From the NCBI RefSeq assembly GCF_029910215.1, contig NZ_CP110396.1, forward strand, positions 2,790,001 through 2,854,000: a DNA stretch of 64,000 nucleotides, written 5' to 3'. How positions within the stretch are numbered: the first letter of the stretch is position 1; the number at the start of each line of letters is the position of its first letter. The position numbers and the translations under genes were made by a program. Source of the stretch: Paraburkholderia sp. D15 (GTDB lineage: Bacteria > Pseudomonadota > Gammaproteobacteria > Burkholderiales > Burkholderiaceae). Shown piece by piece: positions 55,069-63,925 of the stretch. The notes beneath the pieces are model-generated. The model was given only the letters and a program-made list of their open reading frames with translations, ran no database searches and was not told the origin of the DNA.

Positions 55069-55894
55069 CGGTTGATCCTTCCATGTTCGACGCGCGCAAC
55101 GATGACTCGTCATCGGTTCGTCGCGTCTCGAGTTCGTGATCTGGAACCGCCGTCGCCGGTCCTGACTGTCTGGACCGGCGACGCTTCGGGGTCGTACGCT
55201 GCAGCAGGTTGGGGCCAGGTGCCACGTCAGGCATTCGGGGCGGGCGCTCGCGATTCACCGTGCGGCGCATGCCGGCCTGGTCAGGCTTTCAGCCGTGTCG
55301 TAAAGCGGTAAGTGGTATCGCCATTCCATCAAGCCGGAATGAGGAATTTAAATTGAATTAACCGGTGAGAGGATTCGAAACAGGCTGAATCGTCAATGCA
55401 AATAACCACGTATGTTGCGGTGAAGCATAGCGCGCAAATAATGCGTAAATCTGACGACGGCATAAATTCGGGTGTTAATGGCCGAATAAGCGGAATGGAT
55501 TACAGTTTCCGCTGTTCAGAAAGTGTTGTTGCGATATGTAACTGCTGTAACGTGGTTATACAGACAGCCCGCGATGCAGTAACAAAAGCGCAGTGACAAT
55601 TCAAACGGAAAAAACGCCCGTTCGAACGATTGAATCGCGACGAACCCTTTGATGCAAGGGGCGTGCGAGGTAGCCATGGGTGGCCGGATCGAACGCGAAA
55701 TTGCGTAGGCGGTCACGGCAAATCTTTCTCGGAGCCTTTCATAATACAGCCATTTAACGGTGATGTACAGGTAATAATTTCCCCGATCATGACAATTACG
55801 CCAAAACACCCATGAATACAGCCAAGCTCGTCTGGAAAATTTCAATGCGCTAATCTCGCTACGTGACTTTATTGGAACGTCCGGAGAATCGAGT
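55069..55894. other. 826-base AT-richer divergent regulatory region
   Basis: Between the kinase operon (minus) and the AraC-type regulator (plus). From about 55300 the base composition drops well below that of the genes. No believable gene is present. It contains a sigma-54-like element on the minus strand (listed separately) and short direct repeats such as TGTAACTGCTGTAAC near 55540. It is a plausible site for the AraC-type regulator or an H-NS protein. Confidence 0.5.
55653..55668 (-). promoter_or_regulatory. weak sigma-54-like element upstream of the kinase operon
   Basis: Read on the minus strand: TCGCACGCCCCTTGCA. It matches TGGCACG-N4-TTGCA except for C in place of the first G of the GG pair. 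Spacing is exact. The leader to the wzc start would be about 570 bases. The missing G is normally important, so this is uncertain. Confidence 0.3.
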
Positions 55895-55897
55895 GTG

Positions 55898-56935
55898 ATG
55901 AATTCAACCAGTTTTCTTACGTCGTGCTTCAATGAAGGTCAGAAAGGAGATAACGCTGTCAAACACATAGGCCTTCTGCTTTTCGAAGATTGCTCCATGT
56001 CCACCGCAGGCACTGTCGGCGACGCATTCCGGCTCGCCAACGAGTTCGAGGCCGCCGTCGGCGAAGAGCCGCCTTACCGGCTGTCGGTGTTGTCGGGCGG
56101 CGGCGGTCTTGTCACCAGTTCGTCGAGCATTTCGATCTGGACGCAGAATCTCGAGCGATATAGCCCGTCCGACTTTCATGCGCTGTTTGTAGCGTGTCGC
56201 GATGTCACGGAAACGGTGGAGTCCGACGATCGATTGATCTCGTGGATCGAGCGCGAAGGGTCGATGGTCTCGTCGAGCATTCAACCCGGCACGAGTCTCG
56301 CGGTCGCGTGCCGGAATCCGCCTAAATCCACGGTACCGATCTTTCTCTTCGACGAAGGCGGCGCGCGAAGAGGCGGCAGCAGCAATGGAAGCGGCGCGAC
56401 TGCGTCGCCGGCCGATCTCGTGCTCGCGCGAATCGAACGCGATGTCAGCGCGGATACGGCACGCAAGGTTGCGCGTGTGCTGCAAACGAATTACGTCGAG
56501 CAGAATCTGCCGGAGCTGGACGATGCGGTGATTGCCACGACCACCGAGAAGATTCGCGAGTCCGCGCGCTGGATCAAGGAGAACTACAGCAAGGCGATCT
56601 CGGTCGCCAAGGCCGCCGAATCCGCGGCCATGAGCAAGCGCAATTTTCAGCGCCGCTTCAAATGTGAATTCGGCATGACGCCGCTGGAGTATCTGTTGCG
56701 TACGCGCTTCGAGATTGTCTGCGCGATGCTGAGAAATACCGAACTACCGGTCGACAAGATCGCGCGACGTTGCGGGATGGGCGACGGCAACCGGTTGGGA
56801 CGGCTCTTCAAGGAGCGCTACGGGATGTCGCCCACGCAATATCGCGCGCGGCAACAGCTCGAATCGGTGGAGCGGTGGCTGGCGCCGGAGGAAAGCTGGA
56901 GCGCGGTTCCGGAACTGGTGCGGGAAATGCCGTAA
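55898..56935 (+). CDS. AraC-family regulator with GlxA/DJ-1-like domain
   Basis: A 345-residue transcriptional regulator. The N-terminal half resembles the class I glutamine-amidotransferase/DJ-1-like domain of GlxA regulators (HIGLLLFEDCSMSTAGTVGD, LSVLSGGGGLVTSSSSISIW). The expected nucleophile-elbow Cys (AGxC) is not seen in the ALFVACRDVTE region, so it likely senses rather than catalyses. Two helix-turn-helix motifs end the protein: AVAKAAESAAMSKRNFQRRF-like and VDKIARRCGMGDGNRLGRLF, then the MSPTQYRARQ signature. A GTG immediately before the ATG is an alternative start; CGGAGAA is upstream. It is divergent from the kinase operon and probably controls it. Confidence 0.88.
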   Translation: MNSTSFLTSCFNEGQKGDNAVKHIGLLLFEDCSMSTAGTVGDAFRLANEFEAAVGEEPPYRLSVLSGGGGLVTSSSSISIWTQNLERYSPSDFHALFVACRDVTETVESDDRLISWIEREGSMVSSSIQPGTSLAVACRNPPKSTVPIFLFDEGGARRGGSSNGSGATASPADLVLARIERDVSADTARKVARVLQTNYVEQNLPELDDAVIATTTEKIRESARWIKENYSKAISVAKAAESAAMSKRNFQRRFKCEFGMTPLEYLLRTRFEIVCAMLRNTELPVDKIARRCGMGDGNRLGRLFKERYGMSPTQYRARQQLESVERWLAPEESWSAVPELVREMP

Positions 56936-57013
56936 CGTGCCGATGCCTCCAATGCGTTGCGTTCCCCTACATCGACACGCAGTCTCGCGATCTCACGAGC
57001 CATGGATGGAGAC

Positions 57014-57928
57014 ATGACGATTCTCAAGTCTGCAACGTTGCATCGACCGACACAGCAATACCCCGTGCCGGTTCTCAGAAGAATCAAGGAGCAGTTGAAA
57101 TCGCGGTTGCCCGCTCCGGTGTTCCTGACACTCCTTCATCACAAGTGCATTGGCCGCTATCCGAATCTGCTCCGCCCGGCCACCTTCAACGAAAAGATCC
57201 TGCAGCGAAACCTGCGCCCCGATCCACGCTATATCGACCTGAGCGACAAGCTCGCGGTGCGCGACTATGTCGCGCGGAAGATTGGGCGCGCGCATCTCAT
57301 TCCATTGATCGCGGTACCGGATGCATTCACGCGTGAAGTGTTCGATGCGCTTCCGGAGGCCTTCGTGATGAAGGCCAATCATGGCAGCAGTTTTGTCGAG
57401 GTGGTGAGAGACAAGTCGGACACGTCGTTCGAACATCTGCAGGCACTCGCGCAGCGATGGCTTGCCACCGACTTCTATCACGTCGCGCGAGAACGGCACT
57501 ATCGCGCGATCACACCGCGCATTTTCTTCGAGCATCTGCTGCTGGACCGGACCGGGCACATACCGGCCGATTTCAAGCTGCACTGCTTCGGCGGTCGGCC
57601 CGGCGGTCCCGTCATCTATCTGCTCGTGATTTCCGACCGGTTCGGCCATGCCACGCACGGCGACGTGTACGACGTGGACTGGAATCATCTCGACATCGCG
57701 ATCGGGTATTACAAACGCAGTGCCGTGCCCGCGCCGCGGCCGGAGAACCTGGACGACATACTGGAAACAGCCGCGAAGCTGTGCGAAGACTTCGACTACG
57801 TGCGCGTCGATTTATATGCGCCGGACAACCAGGTGTACTTCGGCGAATTGACCTTCACGCCGGGCGCGGGCGTTCTACCTTTTACACCGGATAGCATCGA
57901 CTACGAATGGGGAAAGCTGCTCGCTTGA
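57014..57928 (+). CDS. TupA-like ATP-grasp protein
   Basis: A 304-residue ATP-grasp enzyme of the TupA-like family, first known from teichuronopeptide synthesis and common in polysaccharide loci. Family features: the N-terminal PATFNEKILQRNLRPDPRYI, CADK-like LSDKLAVRDYVARKIG, EAFVMKANHGSSFVEVV with the ATP-binding Lys, and the metal-site DFDYVRVDLYAPDNQVYFGE then LTFTPGAGVLPF. The start at 57014 has GGAG at 5 bases; an ATG at 57002 is possible. It may attach an amino acid or peptide-like group to a sugar carboxyl. It is 78 bases after the regulator. Confidence 0.82.
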   Translation: MTILKSATLHRPTQQYPVPVLRRIKEQLKSRLPAPVFLTLLHHKCIGRYPNLLRPATFNEKILQRNLRPDPRYIDLSDKLAVRDYVARKIGRAHLIPLIAVPDAFTREVFDALPEAFVMKANHGSSFVEVVRDKSDTSFEHLQALAQRWLATDFYHVARERHYRAITPRIFFEHLLLDRTGHIPADFKLHCFGGRPGGPVIYLLVISDRFGHATHGDVYDVDWNHLDIAIGYYKRSAVPAPRPENLDDILETAAKLCEDFDYVRVDLYAPDNQVYFGELTFTPGAGVLPFTPDSIDYEWGKLLA

Positions 57929-57986
57929 CGTGGTACTCGCCCATCGCCTGTCTTTGCGGCCTTGAACTCAATTGCAGAGGTACACG

Positions 57987-59090
57987 ATGAAGCCAACTGT
58001 CGACGAGGTCCGCGAGCGTCCGGCCACCGGGCCTCGGCCGCGCGTGATGATGTGCCCGTTCTACAACCCGACCAACCGCTACATCGAGATCCAGAAGGAT
58101 CTTTACCGTTCGATCGGTTACGACGTCGTGCCGCTTTCCATCAAGGGGCTGCTCAAGGGAGGATTGCCGCAGCTATTCAAGCCGGAGAACATTCTCGCGT
58201 TTCACTGGCTGGAGTACAGACCGTTCAGGCGTAGCCAGGGTACAGCGCGTTTGAGCGTGACGGGGTCGCTGATGTTCGCGTTCTATTGTTCGCTGATGTG
58301 GATCGGCCGGGCCAAGGTCGTCTACTTCGTGCACGATCACGCGGTGCACGACACCGAGGGTTTCAACCGGCGTCTGTCGATGAAAATCATGGCGTTCGTG
58401 CGGCGGCTCGCGGATTTTCGCGTGGTGCACGCGCCGGACTATCAGCAACAGTACGACGCGCAGTACCTGCCGCATCCGCTCTATTGGGACGCGCCCGGAC
58501 AAACGCCCATTACGCCGAGAGCGGACAGTGCGACGCCCCTGTATTCACTGCTTGGCGTGATTCGCCCTTACAAGCAGATCGATGCCGTGCTCGATGTGTG
58601 GCCGCCCGAGTGCCGTCTGCATATCGCGGGGCAGGGCACGCCGGCCTATCTTACGGCGCTCGATGACATCATTCGGCGCCGCTCGCTGGGCCATGCCGTT
58701 CATCTCGACGCGCGCTTTCTCAGCGATGCGGAGTTTGCCCAGTGCATTGCCGACAGCGATGTACTGATCCTGCCGCACGCGGCGGATTCGATGCTGGTCA
58801 GCGGCGGGTTCTTCGAGGCGATCGGTCGCGTGCCGTTGCTGATCGCGCGAGCCACCCCGTTCATGACGTGGGCGGCGAGGAAGTTCGACAACGTGTTGCT
58901 GTTCGACGATGTCGGCGAGCTACCCGGCATCGTGCGCTCGGTGAATGCGTCGTGGGCGACGCGGGCTCGTCAGGCCAGCCCGCGTCTTGCCACCGACGAG
59001 TTCGGCTGGACCACCTGTCAGCGGCGCTACGAACAGTTCTTCGATGCGATGGACGGGCATCGCAATGCGGTCGAACGGCCGCTCGTTTAA
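57987..59090 (+). CDS. GT-B-fold glycosyltransferase
   Basis: A 367-residue protein with the shape of a GT-B glycosyltransferase. The N-terminal domain has PRVMMCPFYNPTNRYIEIQ and VVYFVHDHAVHD. The second domain has LLGVIRPYKQIDAVLDVWPP, then LHIAGQGTPAYLTALDDII, and SDVLILPHAADSMLVSGGFF, where the Ser-Gly-Gly loop and following Glu likely bind the donor phosphate. EX7E is not canonical, so its family number is unclear. The ATG at 57987 has AGAGG upstream. It is downstream of the TupA-like gene and probably co-transcribed. Confidence 0.8.
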   Translation: MKPTVDEVRERPATGPRPRVMMCPFYNPTNRYIEIQKDLYRSIGYDVVPLSIKGLLKGGLPQLFKPENILAFHWLEYRPFRRSQGTARLSVTGSLMFAFYCSLMWIGRAKVVYFVHDHAVHDTEGFNRRLSMKIMAFVRRLADFRVVHAPDYQQQYDAQYLPHPLYWDAPGQTPITPRADSATPLYSLLGVIRPYKQIDAVLDVWPPECRLHIAGQGTPAYLTALDDIIRRRSLGHAVHLDARFLSDAEFAQCIADSDVLILPHAADSMLVSGGFFEAIGRVPLLIARATPFMTWAARKFDNVLLFDDVGELPGIVRSVNASWATRARQASPRLATDEFGWTTCQRRYEQFFDAMDGHRNAVERPLV

Positions 59091-59118
59091 TCAACGCGTA
59101 CGCGGGAGAAAGATCCGA

Positions 59119-60084
59119 ATGTTCCCTTCAAAACTGGTTCCGCGCCGGCTGCGGAATTTCGTGTACCGATACGTTGCCGAGCGTCCACGAGAAGACAAGC
59201 TCTTCCATACGCTTCGCCCCAGGTTCGTGTCGATGCAGATTCCTGGACACTATCGGCCCTGCAATCCTTCGCTGTCTTTCGATGGGAATGGCTATGCGGT
59301 AGTCGTGAGATCGGTGAACTACGAGTTGATCGACAGCGAGGTGAAGCTGCACGGTGCGGGTTACGACACGGTCAACTATGTCGGCAGTCTGTCCACGAGC
59401 CTCAACGTACTCAGCATGGACTCGCTGGAAGACACGGCATTCAGGCAAGGATCGACGGCGGCCGACGGCTTCGAGGATCTCAGAACGTTCTTCTGGAAGG
59501 GCGACCTGTGGTGCCTGGGCAGTGCGCGCAGCAATTCGGACGACACCAACACCATGGCGCTGCAGAAGCTCTCCGGCAATCGCGTCGTCGAAAGTTATCT
59601 GATTGCGTCGCCATTTGGCTGGACGCGCGAGAAGAACTGGATGCCCTTCGTCGCCGACGGCAAGCTTTGCGCGATTCACACGATGAACCCGCTGACCATC
59701 GTCGAGATCAGCGAGCAGGGCGCGACCGTGATGCTGCGCAAACCCTTGAAGGTATCGAAGAATCTGCTGGGCTCATCGCAGCTCGTGCCGTGGAGAAACG
59801 GTTGGCTGTGTGTGGTGCATGAGCGCAGCAGAGGCAAACGGCATCTGTACAAACACCGGTTCGTGCACTTCGACAGCGAGTGGCGCGTGACGCTCTCCGA
59901 GCCTTTCTATTGGGTCGAGTACGGCGTGGAGTTCTGCTGCGGACTGGCGGTGCACGACGCGACGGTGGCGGTCGGACTCAGCGTCAACGATTCGCAGGCG
60001 ATCGTCGCGCAGTTCGAGCAAAGCGATATCGACCGGCTGCTGCACCCGTATCCATCGGGCCGCGGCCGGCTCGCGTATGCGTGA
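59119..60084 (+). CDS. beta-propeller protein, GH43/GH130-like
   Basis: A 321-residue protein with no signal peptide. Repeating blade-like strand pairs are visible: CNPSLSFDGNGYAVVVRSVN, EDLRTFFWKGDLWCLGSARS, EKNWMPFVADGKLCAIHTMN, GSSQLVPWRNGWLCVVHERS and FCCGLAVHDATVAVGLSVND. That is five blades, as in the GH43/GH130-like five-bladed propellers. Such proteins in polysaccharide loci are often annotated hypothetical; some act as glycosidases or phosphorylases. GGGAG is 12 bases before the ATG, and the gene starts 28 bases after the GT stop. The reaction is unknown. Confidence 0.65.
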   Translation: MFPSKLVPRRLRNFVYRYVAERPREDKLFHTLRPRFVSMQIPGHYRPCNPSLSFDGNGYAVVVRSVNYELIDSEVKLHGAGYDTVNYVGSLSTSLNVLSMDSLEDTAFRQGSTAADGFEDLRTFFWKGDLWCLGSARSNSDDTNTMALQKLSGNRVVESYLIASPFGWTREKNWMPFVADGKLCAIHTMNPLTIVEISEQGATVMLRKPLKVSKNLLGSSQLVPWRNGWLCVVHERSRGKRHLYKHRFVHFDSEWRVTLSEPFYWVEYGVEFCCGLAVHDATVAVGLSVNDSQAIVAQFEQSDIDRLLHPYPSGRGRLAYA

Positions 60085-60096
60085 ACGAAGCAGGCT

Positions 60097-60136
60097 CCGG
60101 TCTCCGCCAGGCTGCACCAGCCAGGGAGGAGACCGG
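60097..60136. terminator. nested hairpin between convergent genes
   Basis: A 9-bp outer stem (CCGGTCTCC / GGAGACCGG) encloses an inner stem GGCTG / CAGCC with a 3-base loop. It lies between the propeller gene and the convergent lipoprotein gene. No T-run follows. Confidence 0.5.
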
Positions 60137-60182
60137 CATTGCCGGACATGGCAACGCATCGGAAGACAAACGACCCGCCAGC

Positions 60183-60237
60183 AAATCAGCAAATCAGCAA
60201 ATCAGCGGATCAGCGGATCAGCGGATCAGCGGATCAG
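60183..60237. repeat. 8-bp tandem repeat array at the lipoprotein gene end
   Basis: Three AAATCAGC units are followed by three GGATCAGC units and a seventh truncated GGATCAG. On the minus strand the last unit supplies the TGA stop of the lipoprotein hydrolase, so the rest of the array lies in its 3' untranslated region. Copy-number changes beyond the first unit would not alter the protein. Confidence 0.9.
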
Positions 60238-61799
60238 TTGTCCGGATTGCTCGACGTGAAGCTCGTGAACGCGCCATACGATGGGTTGATCGGCGCGCCG
60301 TTCATCATAATGCCGAACGTGTTGTTGCCACTGTCGAGCACGTAGTACATCACCGACTGGATGTTGTGCGTCTTGCGCGCCTGATAGAACTGACCCAACT
60401 GCGTCGTGATGTAGTTCGCCCGATACGCTTCCGTCTGTTCCGGGCCCGTGTTCCATTCGGTGATGATGAACGGCACACCGTAACGGGCCTTGCAGTACGT
60501 CGGCAGATCGAAGCCGGGACCGGCGCCGTCGGTGCCGATGTCGAAGATGTCGCCGTAGACTTCGTAATTGTGCCAGGTGGTGATGTCCCAGCGTACTTTC
60601 GAATAGCCGCTGCTGCCGTCGGGCTGCGTGCCTTCCCACAACGCGTCGGACGCGCCCACGTCGTTCACGCAGAAATTGATCCCGCACTTCGCCGAAGACT
60701 GCACCGACTTCACGCCGTCGATCATCCCGCGCATCACGCCGCGCATGACCGGCCAGTTCGTGTTGTTGAAGTCGAGCGCCTTGGTGCCCGCGTTGGTGGA
60801 GTCGATGATGATCGCGCCGTCGCGGGTCAGCTCGTTACCGCATTCGTAGATCGTCACGCCGTAGGATGCCAGCGCTCGCGCGATCGTCGAACCCGCCGAA
60901 TAGCCGGCACTGTAGGCGGTCGATTCGCCGCTGAACAGTTTGCCGCTCGAATCGTAAAGCCCTTGCTGGATCAGCACGACCAGCTTGATCCCCGCCGACT
61001 GGAACGCCTGCGCGAGCTTGACCACCGCATTGAGCTGCGACGAGTCGGAGGTACAACCGACGCGATAGCTCGTGCAGCCCATTGCCTGCAGCATGGAGAC
61101 CAGTTGCGTGGGCGAATAGGTGTAGTCGTAATGGCCGTTCACACCGTAGAAGCTGCCCGCCGTCGGCGCGACGGCGATACGCGGGTCGGTACAGGCGAGC
61201 CATTGCGCGGCGACCTCGGCATTCGCGTAGAAGTTGCCGCTGTTGTTGCAGTGATAGACCTTGCCGCCGTACCAGAGCACGAGCGACACGTTGAAATTGG
61301 TGCCCACCACCGTGCCGTTCTTGTAGACGACGCCGTTGACCAGCGTCCACTTCGCGCCCGACTTGTCGATGATGTTGGCGGCGGCTGGCAGCGTCGTGCC
61401 GTCGGCGGAGACGGTGCCCGTGCGCGGGTCGATGCACGACACCCATGCCGAGCCGTTCCATTGATAGAACTGGCCGCTCGCGTTCTCGTGGTACATGTTG
61501 CCCGAGTACCAGAGCGCCAGTTGCACGTTGTAGTTGACCCCGGCCACCGAGCCGTTCCGGTACACCACACCGCCGGACAGCGTCCACACGGCGCCGCTGC
61601 TGTCGGTGATCGAACCTGCCGGCGGCATGCTCGTGCCGCTCGCGGACGCGGCGCTTGCATGGGCTGTCGCCTTGAGGGCGGCTTGTGCCGCGGTGCTGGT
61701 GTTGCCCGTGCCGCCTTCCGAGCCGCCGCCGCAGGCGCTCAGAAGATAGCTGCCGCCGAGGGCCGCCAGCCCGCTCATGAATTGACGTCGTTTTACCAT
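60234..61799 (-). CDS. lipoprotein glycoside hydrolase with two N-terminal modules
   Basis: A 521-residue exported lipoprotein. The N-terminus combines a twin-arginine-like motif (KRRQFMSGLAALGG) with a lipobox LLSAC, so it may be a Tat-exported lipoprotein. Two homologous modules of about 65-70 residues follow (TDSSGAVWTLSGGVVYRNGS and IDKSGAKWTLVNGVVYKNGT, each ending in C(I/T)DPR), probably carbohydrate-binding. The catalytic (beta/alpha)8 domain starts near 210. ECGNELTRDG holds the likely acid/base Glu, and FIITEWNTG the nucleophile, as in clan A hydrolases. A poorly conserved C-terminus ends at the 8-bp repeats. It faces the polysaccharide genes and likely acts on the product at the cell surface. 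Confidence 0.8.
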   Translation of the reverse strand: MVKRRQFMSGLAALGGSYLLSACGGGSEGGTGNTSTAAQAALKATAHASAASASGTSMPPAGSITDSSGAVWTLSGGVVYRNGSVAGVNYNVQLALWYSGNMYHENASGQFYQWNGSAWVSCIDPRTGTVSADGTTLPAAANIIDKSGAKWTLVNGVVYKNGTVVGTNFNVSLVLWYGGKVYHCNNSGNFYANAEVAAQWLACTDPRIAVAPTAGSFYGVNGHYDYTYSPTQLVSMLQAMGCTSYRVGCTSDSSQLNAVVKLAQAFQSAGIKLVVLIQQGLYDSSGKLFSGESTAYSAGYSAGSTIARALASYGVTIYECGNELTRDGAIIIDSTNAGTKALDFNNTNWPVMRGVMRGMIDGVKSVQSSAKCGINFCVNDVGASDALWEGTQPDGSSGYSKVRWDITTWHNYEVYGDIFDIGTDGAGPGFDLPTYCKARYGVPFIITEWNTGPEQTEAYRANYITTQLGQFYQARKTHNIQSVMYYVLDSGNNTFGIMMNGAPINPSYGAFTSFTSSNPDN

Positions 61800-62740
61800 T
61801 GCTGAATATTTCCCACTGTCGACAAAATATCGAAAAAAATCCAAAAATTTTTTCTGGAGTTTTAAACGAATCAATGTTTGTAGATGAATTCTGTTTTATT
61901 GCGGATCGATTGATGAAAAGACACGGCTTTCCGGATATCGAATTCCGCACGAAAATCGATCGCGAGGTATAGCTCGATAAAGCGACCCATTGCCGTGATT
62001 CAAACAGGCGAAATAATCCAGCGGACGCGATGCGCCGATAGACCGGCGCGAATGCATTCGCATGGACGACTGCTCGAAAAAACAATGGGAGACAACGCGA
62101 CCGCGGCACGGACTACTGCCTCAAACCCAGCCAACTCACCGTCAGCAAACGTTTTCGTCTGACGAATTACGCCTGAACGCCGAGTGGTAATTTCTTCCGT
62201 GCTGTTGCTCAAACCGGGGTAAAGCGTACCCGGAATGACCGTTTCAGCCTATAAGAAATAGTAATTTTCGGACAAAAAGTAAAAATCTTTCTAATATTCT
62301 GGTGCATCGCAAAAATCCCTGCTTTCTCATGATGATATTAAGATTGGATTGTTGCGATCATTGGCGATTCGACCCCGGGAAAATTGATGATTCTGGAGTG
62401 GGGTAATTTGAATGTGACAGGAATAAATTCCGCATGCACCGTTATCGGGCGTCTATTGCTTGCAATTGGATAACGATCGGAATGGAAAACTGCTGATCCT
62501 GTCGCTGCGGCTTGCCGCGGGTGGCGTGGAAAACCCGAAAGGAAATGGCGGCGTGCTTCAGCGAGCGCGATGCGATGTCGATAGGAAACGACATCCTGAA
62601 GTCACGGCAAAGGCGCGCGAGGAATGATTTTATTTATGCGTGGCCGGCATTGGCTGGCCGGCCACGAACGACATGGACGCATCAATTGAATCAGCGCGGT
62701 AATAATGTAATGAGGCGCTGATTGACCGAATTCGTGCCAA
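61800..62740. other. 941-base AT-rich intergenic region
   Basis: Markedly lower in GC than the genes, especially 62200-62480 (runs such as TAAGAAATAGTAATTTTC and AAAAAGTAAAAATC). No believable gene: a 69-codon plus-strand frame near 62512 lacks a ribosome-binding site and protein-like pattern. It carries the upstream region of the lipoprotein hydrolase and the terminator hairpin of the serine hydrolase. Low GC may reflect transfer or H-NS-type silencing. Confidence 0.5.
62639..62666 (-). terminator. hairpin downstream of the serine hydrolase
   Basis: A perfect 10-bp stem (CGTGGCCGGC / GCCGGCCACG) with an 8-base loop, 75 bases past the hydrolase stop. It has no T-run in the minus direction, so its role as terminator is inferred. 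Confidence 0.45.
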
Positions 62741-63925
62741 TCATTTCATTGCCGCGATCGCTTCGAACAGCGCGAGGTTCAAAAATTTGACTGCGTCGTT
62801 GGTCGGGTCCGGTTGCGACGAGAACTTGGCGATCACCGTCTCGCGCAATGGATCGACATACAGCCACTGACCATGAATACCAATCGCGAAGCAGGCGCCG
62901 CTCGCATTGCCGACCTGATACCACTTGTTGCGATACCTGCCGTTCGGCAGCCAGGCCGAGAAGCTGCCCTGTCGCCACGCTTCGGCGCTGCCGCCGCAGC
63001 GCGTATCGTCGATCCAGGCCGCCGGAATCAGTCTGCGCTCGCCCACCATGCCGCCCAGACGGACCAGTTCGCCGATCCTCGCCAGATCGCGCACCGCCAT
63101 GCACAGGCCGCCGCCCGAGCGCGCGGTGCCTTCGATGTCCACCGTCACGCAGCCGTCGTGGCGCAACCCCAGCGGCTGCCACAAACGGGTCGCGGCGAAA
63201 TCGGCGTAGCGTTCGCCCGACGCGCGTTCGATCACGAGGCCCAGCACGTCGGAATTCGGCGAGCAATAGTGGAACGGGCCGCCGTGGTCGCCCGCGCCTT
63301 TCGTCAGCGAAGCCAGCAGCTCGATCACCGTCTGCCGCGGTTCGCCTTCGCGCGGCGGATCGAACTGGCCCGCGCGGCGATAGCGCGCGTACAGGCCGTC
63401 CGGATCGAGATAGTCCTCGTTGAAGTCGAGGCTGGTGCGCATGTCCAGCACGTGCTGCACGCGCGCATCGCCGAAAGCCGAACGTGCGAGTTCCGGCACG
63501 TAATGCGCAACCGGAGCGTCGGGGTCCAGCAGACCGTCACCGACCAGCATCCCGGCGAGCAGTCCCGCGACCGACTTGCTGGCCGAGAACATGATGTGCC
63601 GGGTTTGCAGCGTGAAATGCGGGGCGTGAAAATCCGCGACGAAACGTCCGGCGCGCATCACCGTGATCGCGTCGGTGGAGGTTTGGCGCAGCACGGACGC
63701 CACCGTGCGGCGTTCGCCGTCGAACGTGAATTCGTGTTGCGTCAGCGCGTCGGCGTCGGCCTTCGGTTCTTCGGCGAGACCGGACGTGGCGACGATACGC
63801 GCGGTCGGAATCAGTTCATGGACATGCCGGAAGGCCCAGACATTCCACGGCGCATCGCGCCAGTTGTCGTGCCGGACGGCGTCGCGGCGAAAGCCGTAAT
63901 CGTGTTCAAAACGTGATGGTGTCAT
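62741..63925 (-). CDS. serine hydrolase of the beta-lactamase (class C/S12) family
   Basis: A 394-residue cytosolic-looking serine hydrolase. The catalytic SxxK is in IMFSASKSVAGLLAGMLVG, and the YxN equivalent is in FHYCSPNSDVLGLVIERASG. The third motif is probably HG-like, in GIHGQWLYVD. QHVLDMRTSLDFNEDY is typical of the class C-like esterases/6-aminohexanoate-dimer hydrolases. No signal peptide is seen, arguing against a role as periplasmic beta-lactamase. AGGAG lies about 12 bases before the ATG. It is last in the window; its upstream region ends at the border. Confidence 0.87.
   Translation of the reverse strand: MTPSRFEHDYGFRRDAVRHDNWRDAPWNVWAFRHVHELIPTARIVATSGLAEEPKADADALTQHEFTFDGERRTVASVLRQTSTDAITVMRAGRFVADFHAPHFTLQTRHIMFSASKSVAGLLAGMLVGDGLLDPDAPVAHYVPELARSAFGDARVQHVLDMRTSLDFNEDYLDPDGLYARYRRAGQFDPPREGEPRQTVIELLASLTKGAGDHGGPFHYCSPNSDVLGLVIERASGERYADFAATRLWQPLGLRHDGCVTVDIEGTARSGGGLCMAVRDLARIGELVRLGGMVGERRLIPAAWIDDTRCGGSAEAWRQGSFSAWLPNGRYRNKWYQVGNASGACFAIGIHGQWLYVDPLRETVIAKFSSQPDPTNDAVKFLNLALFEAIAAMK

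Noticed and set aside
62512..62721. 69-codon plus-strand frame in the AT-rich gap
   Set aside because: It overlaps the strong hairpin at 62639-62666 and lacks a ribosome-binding site.
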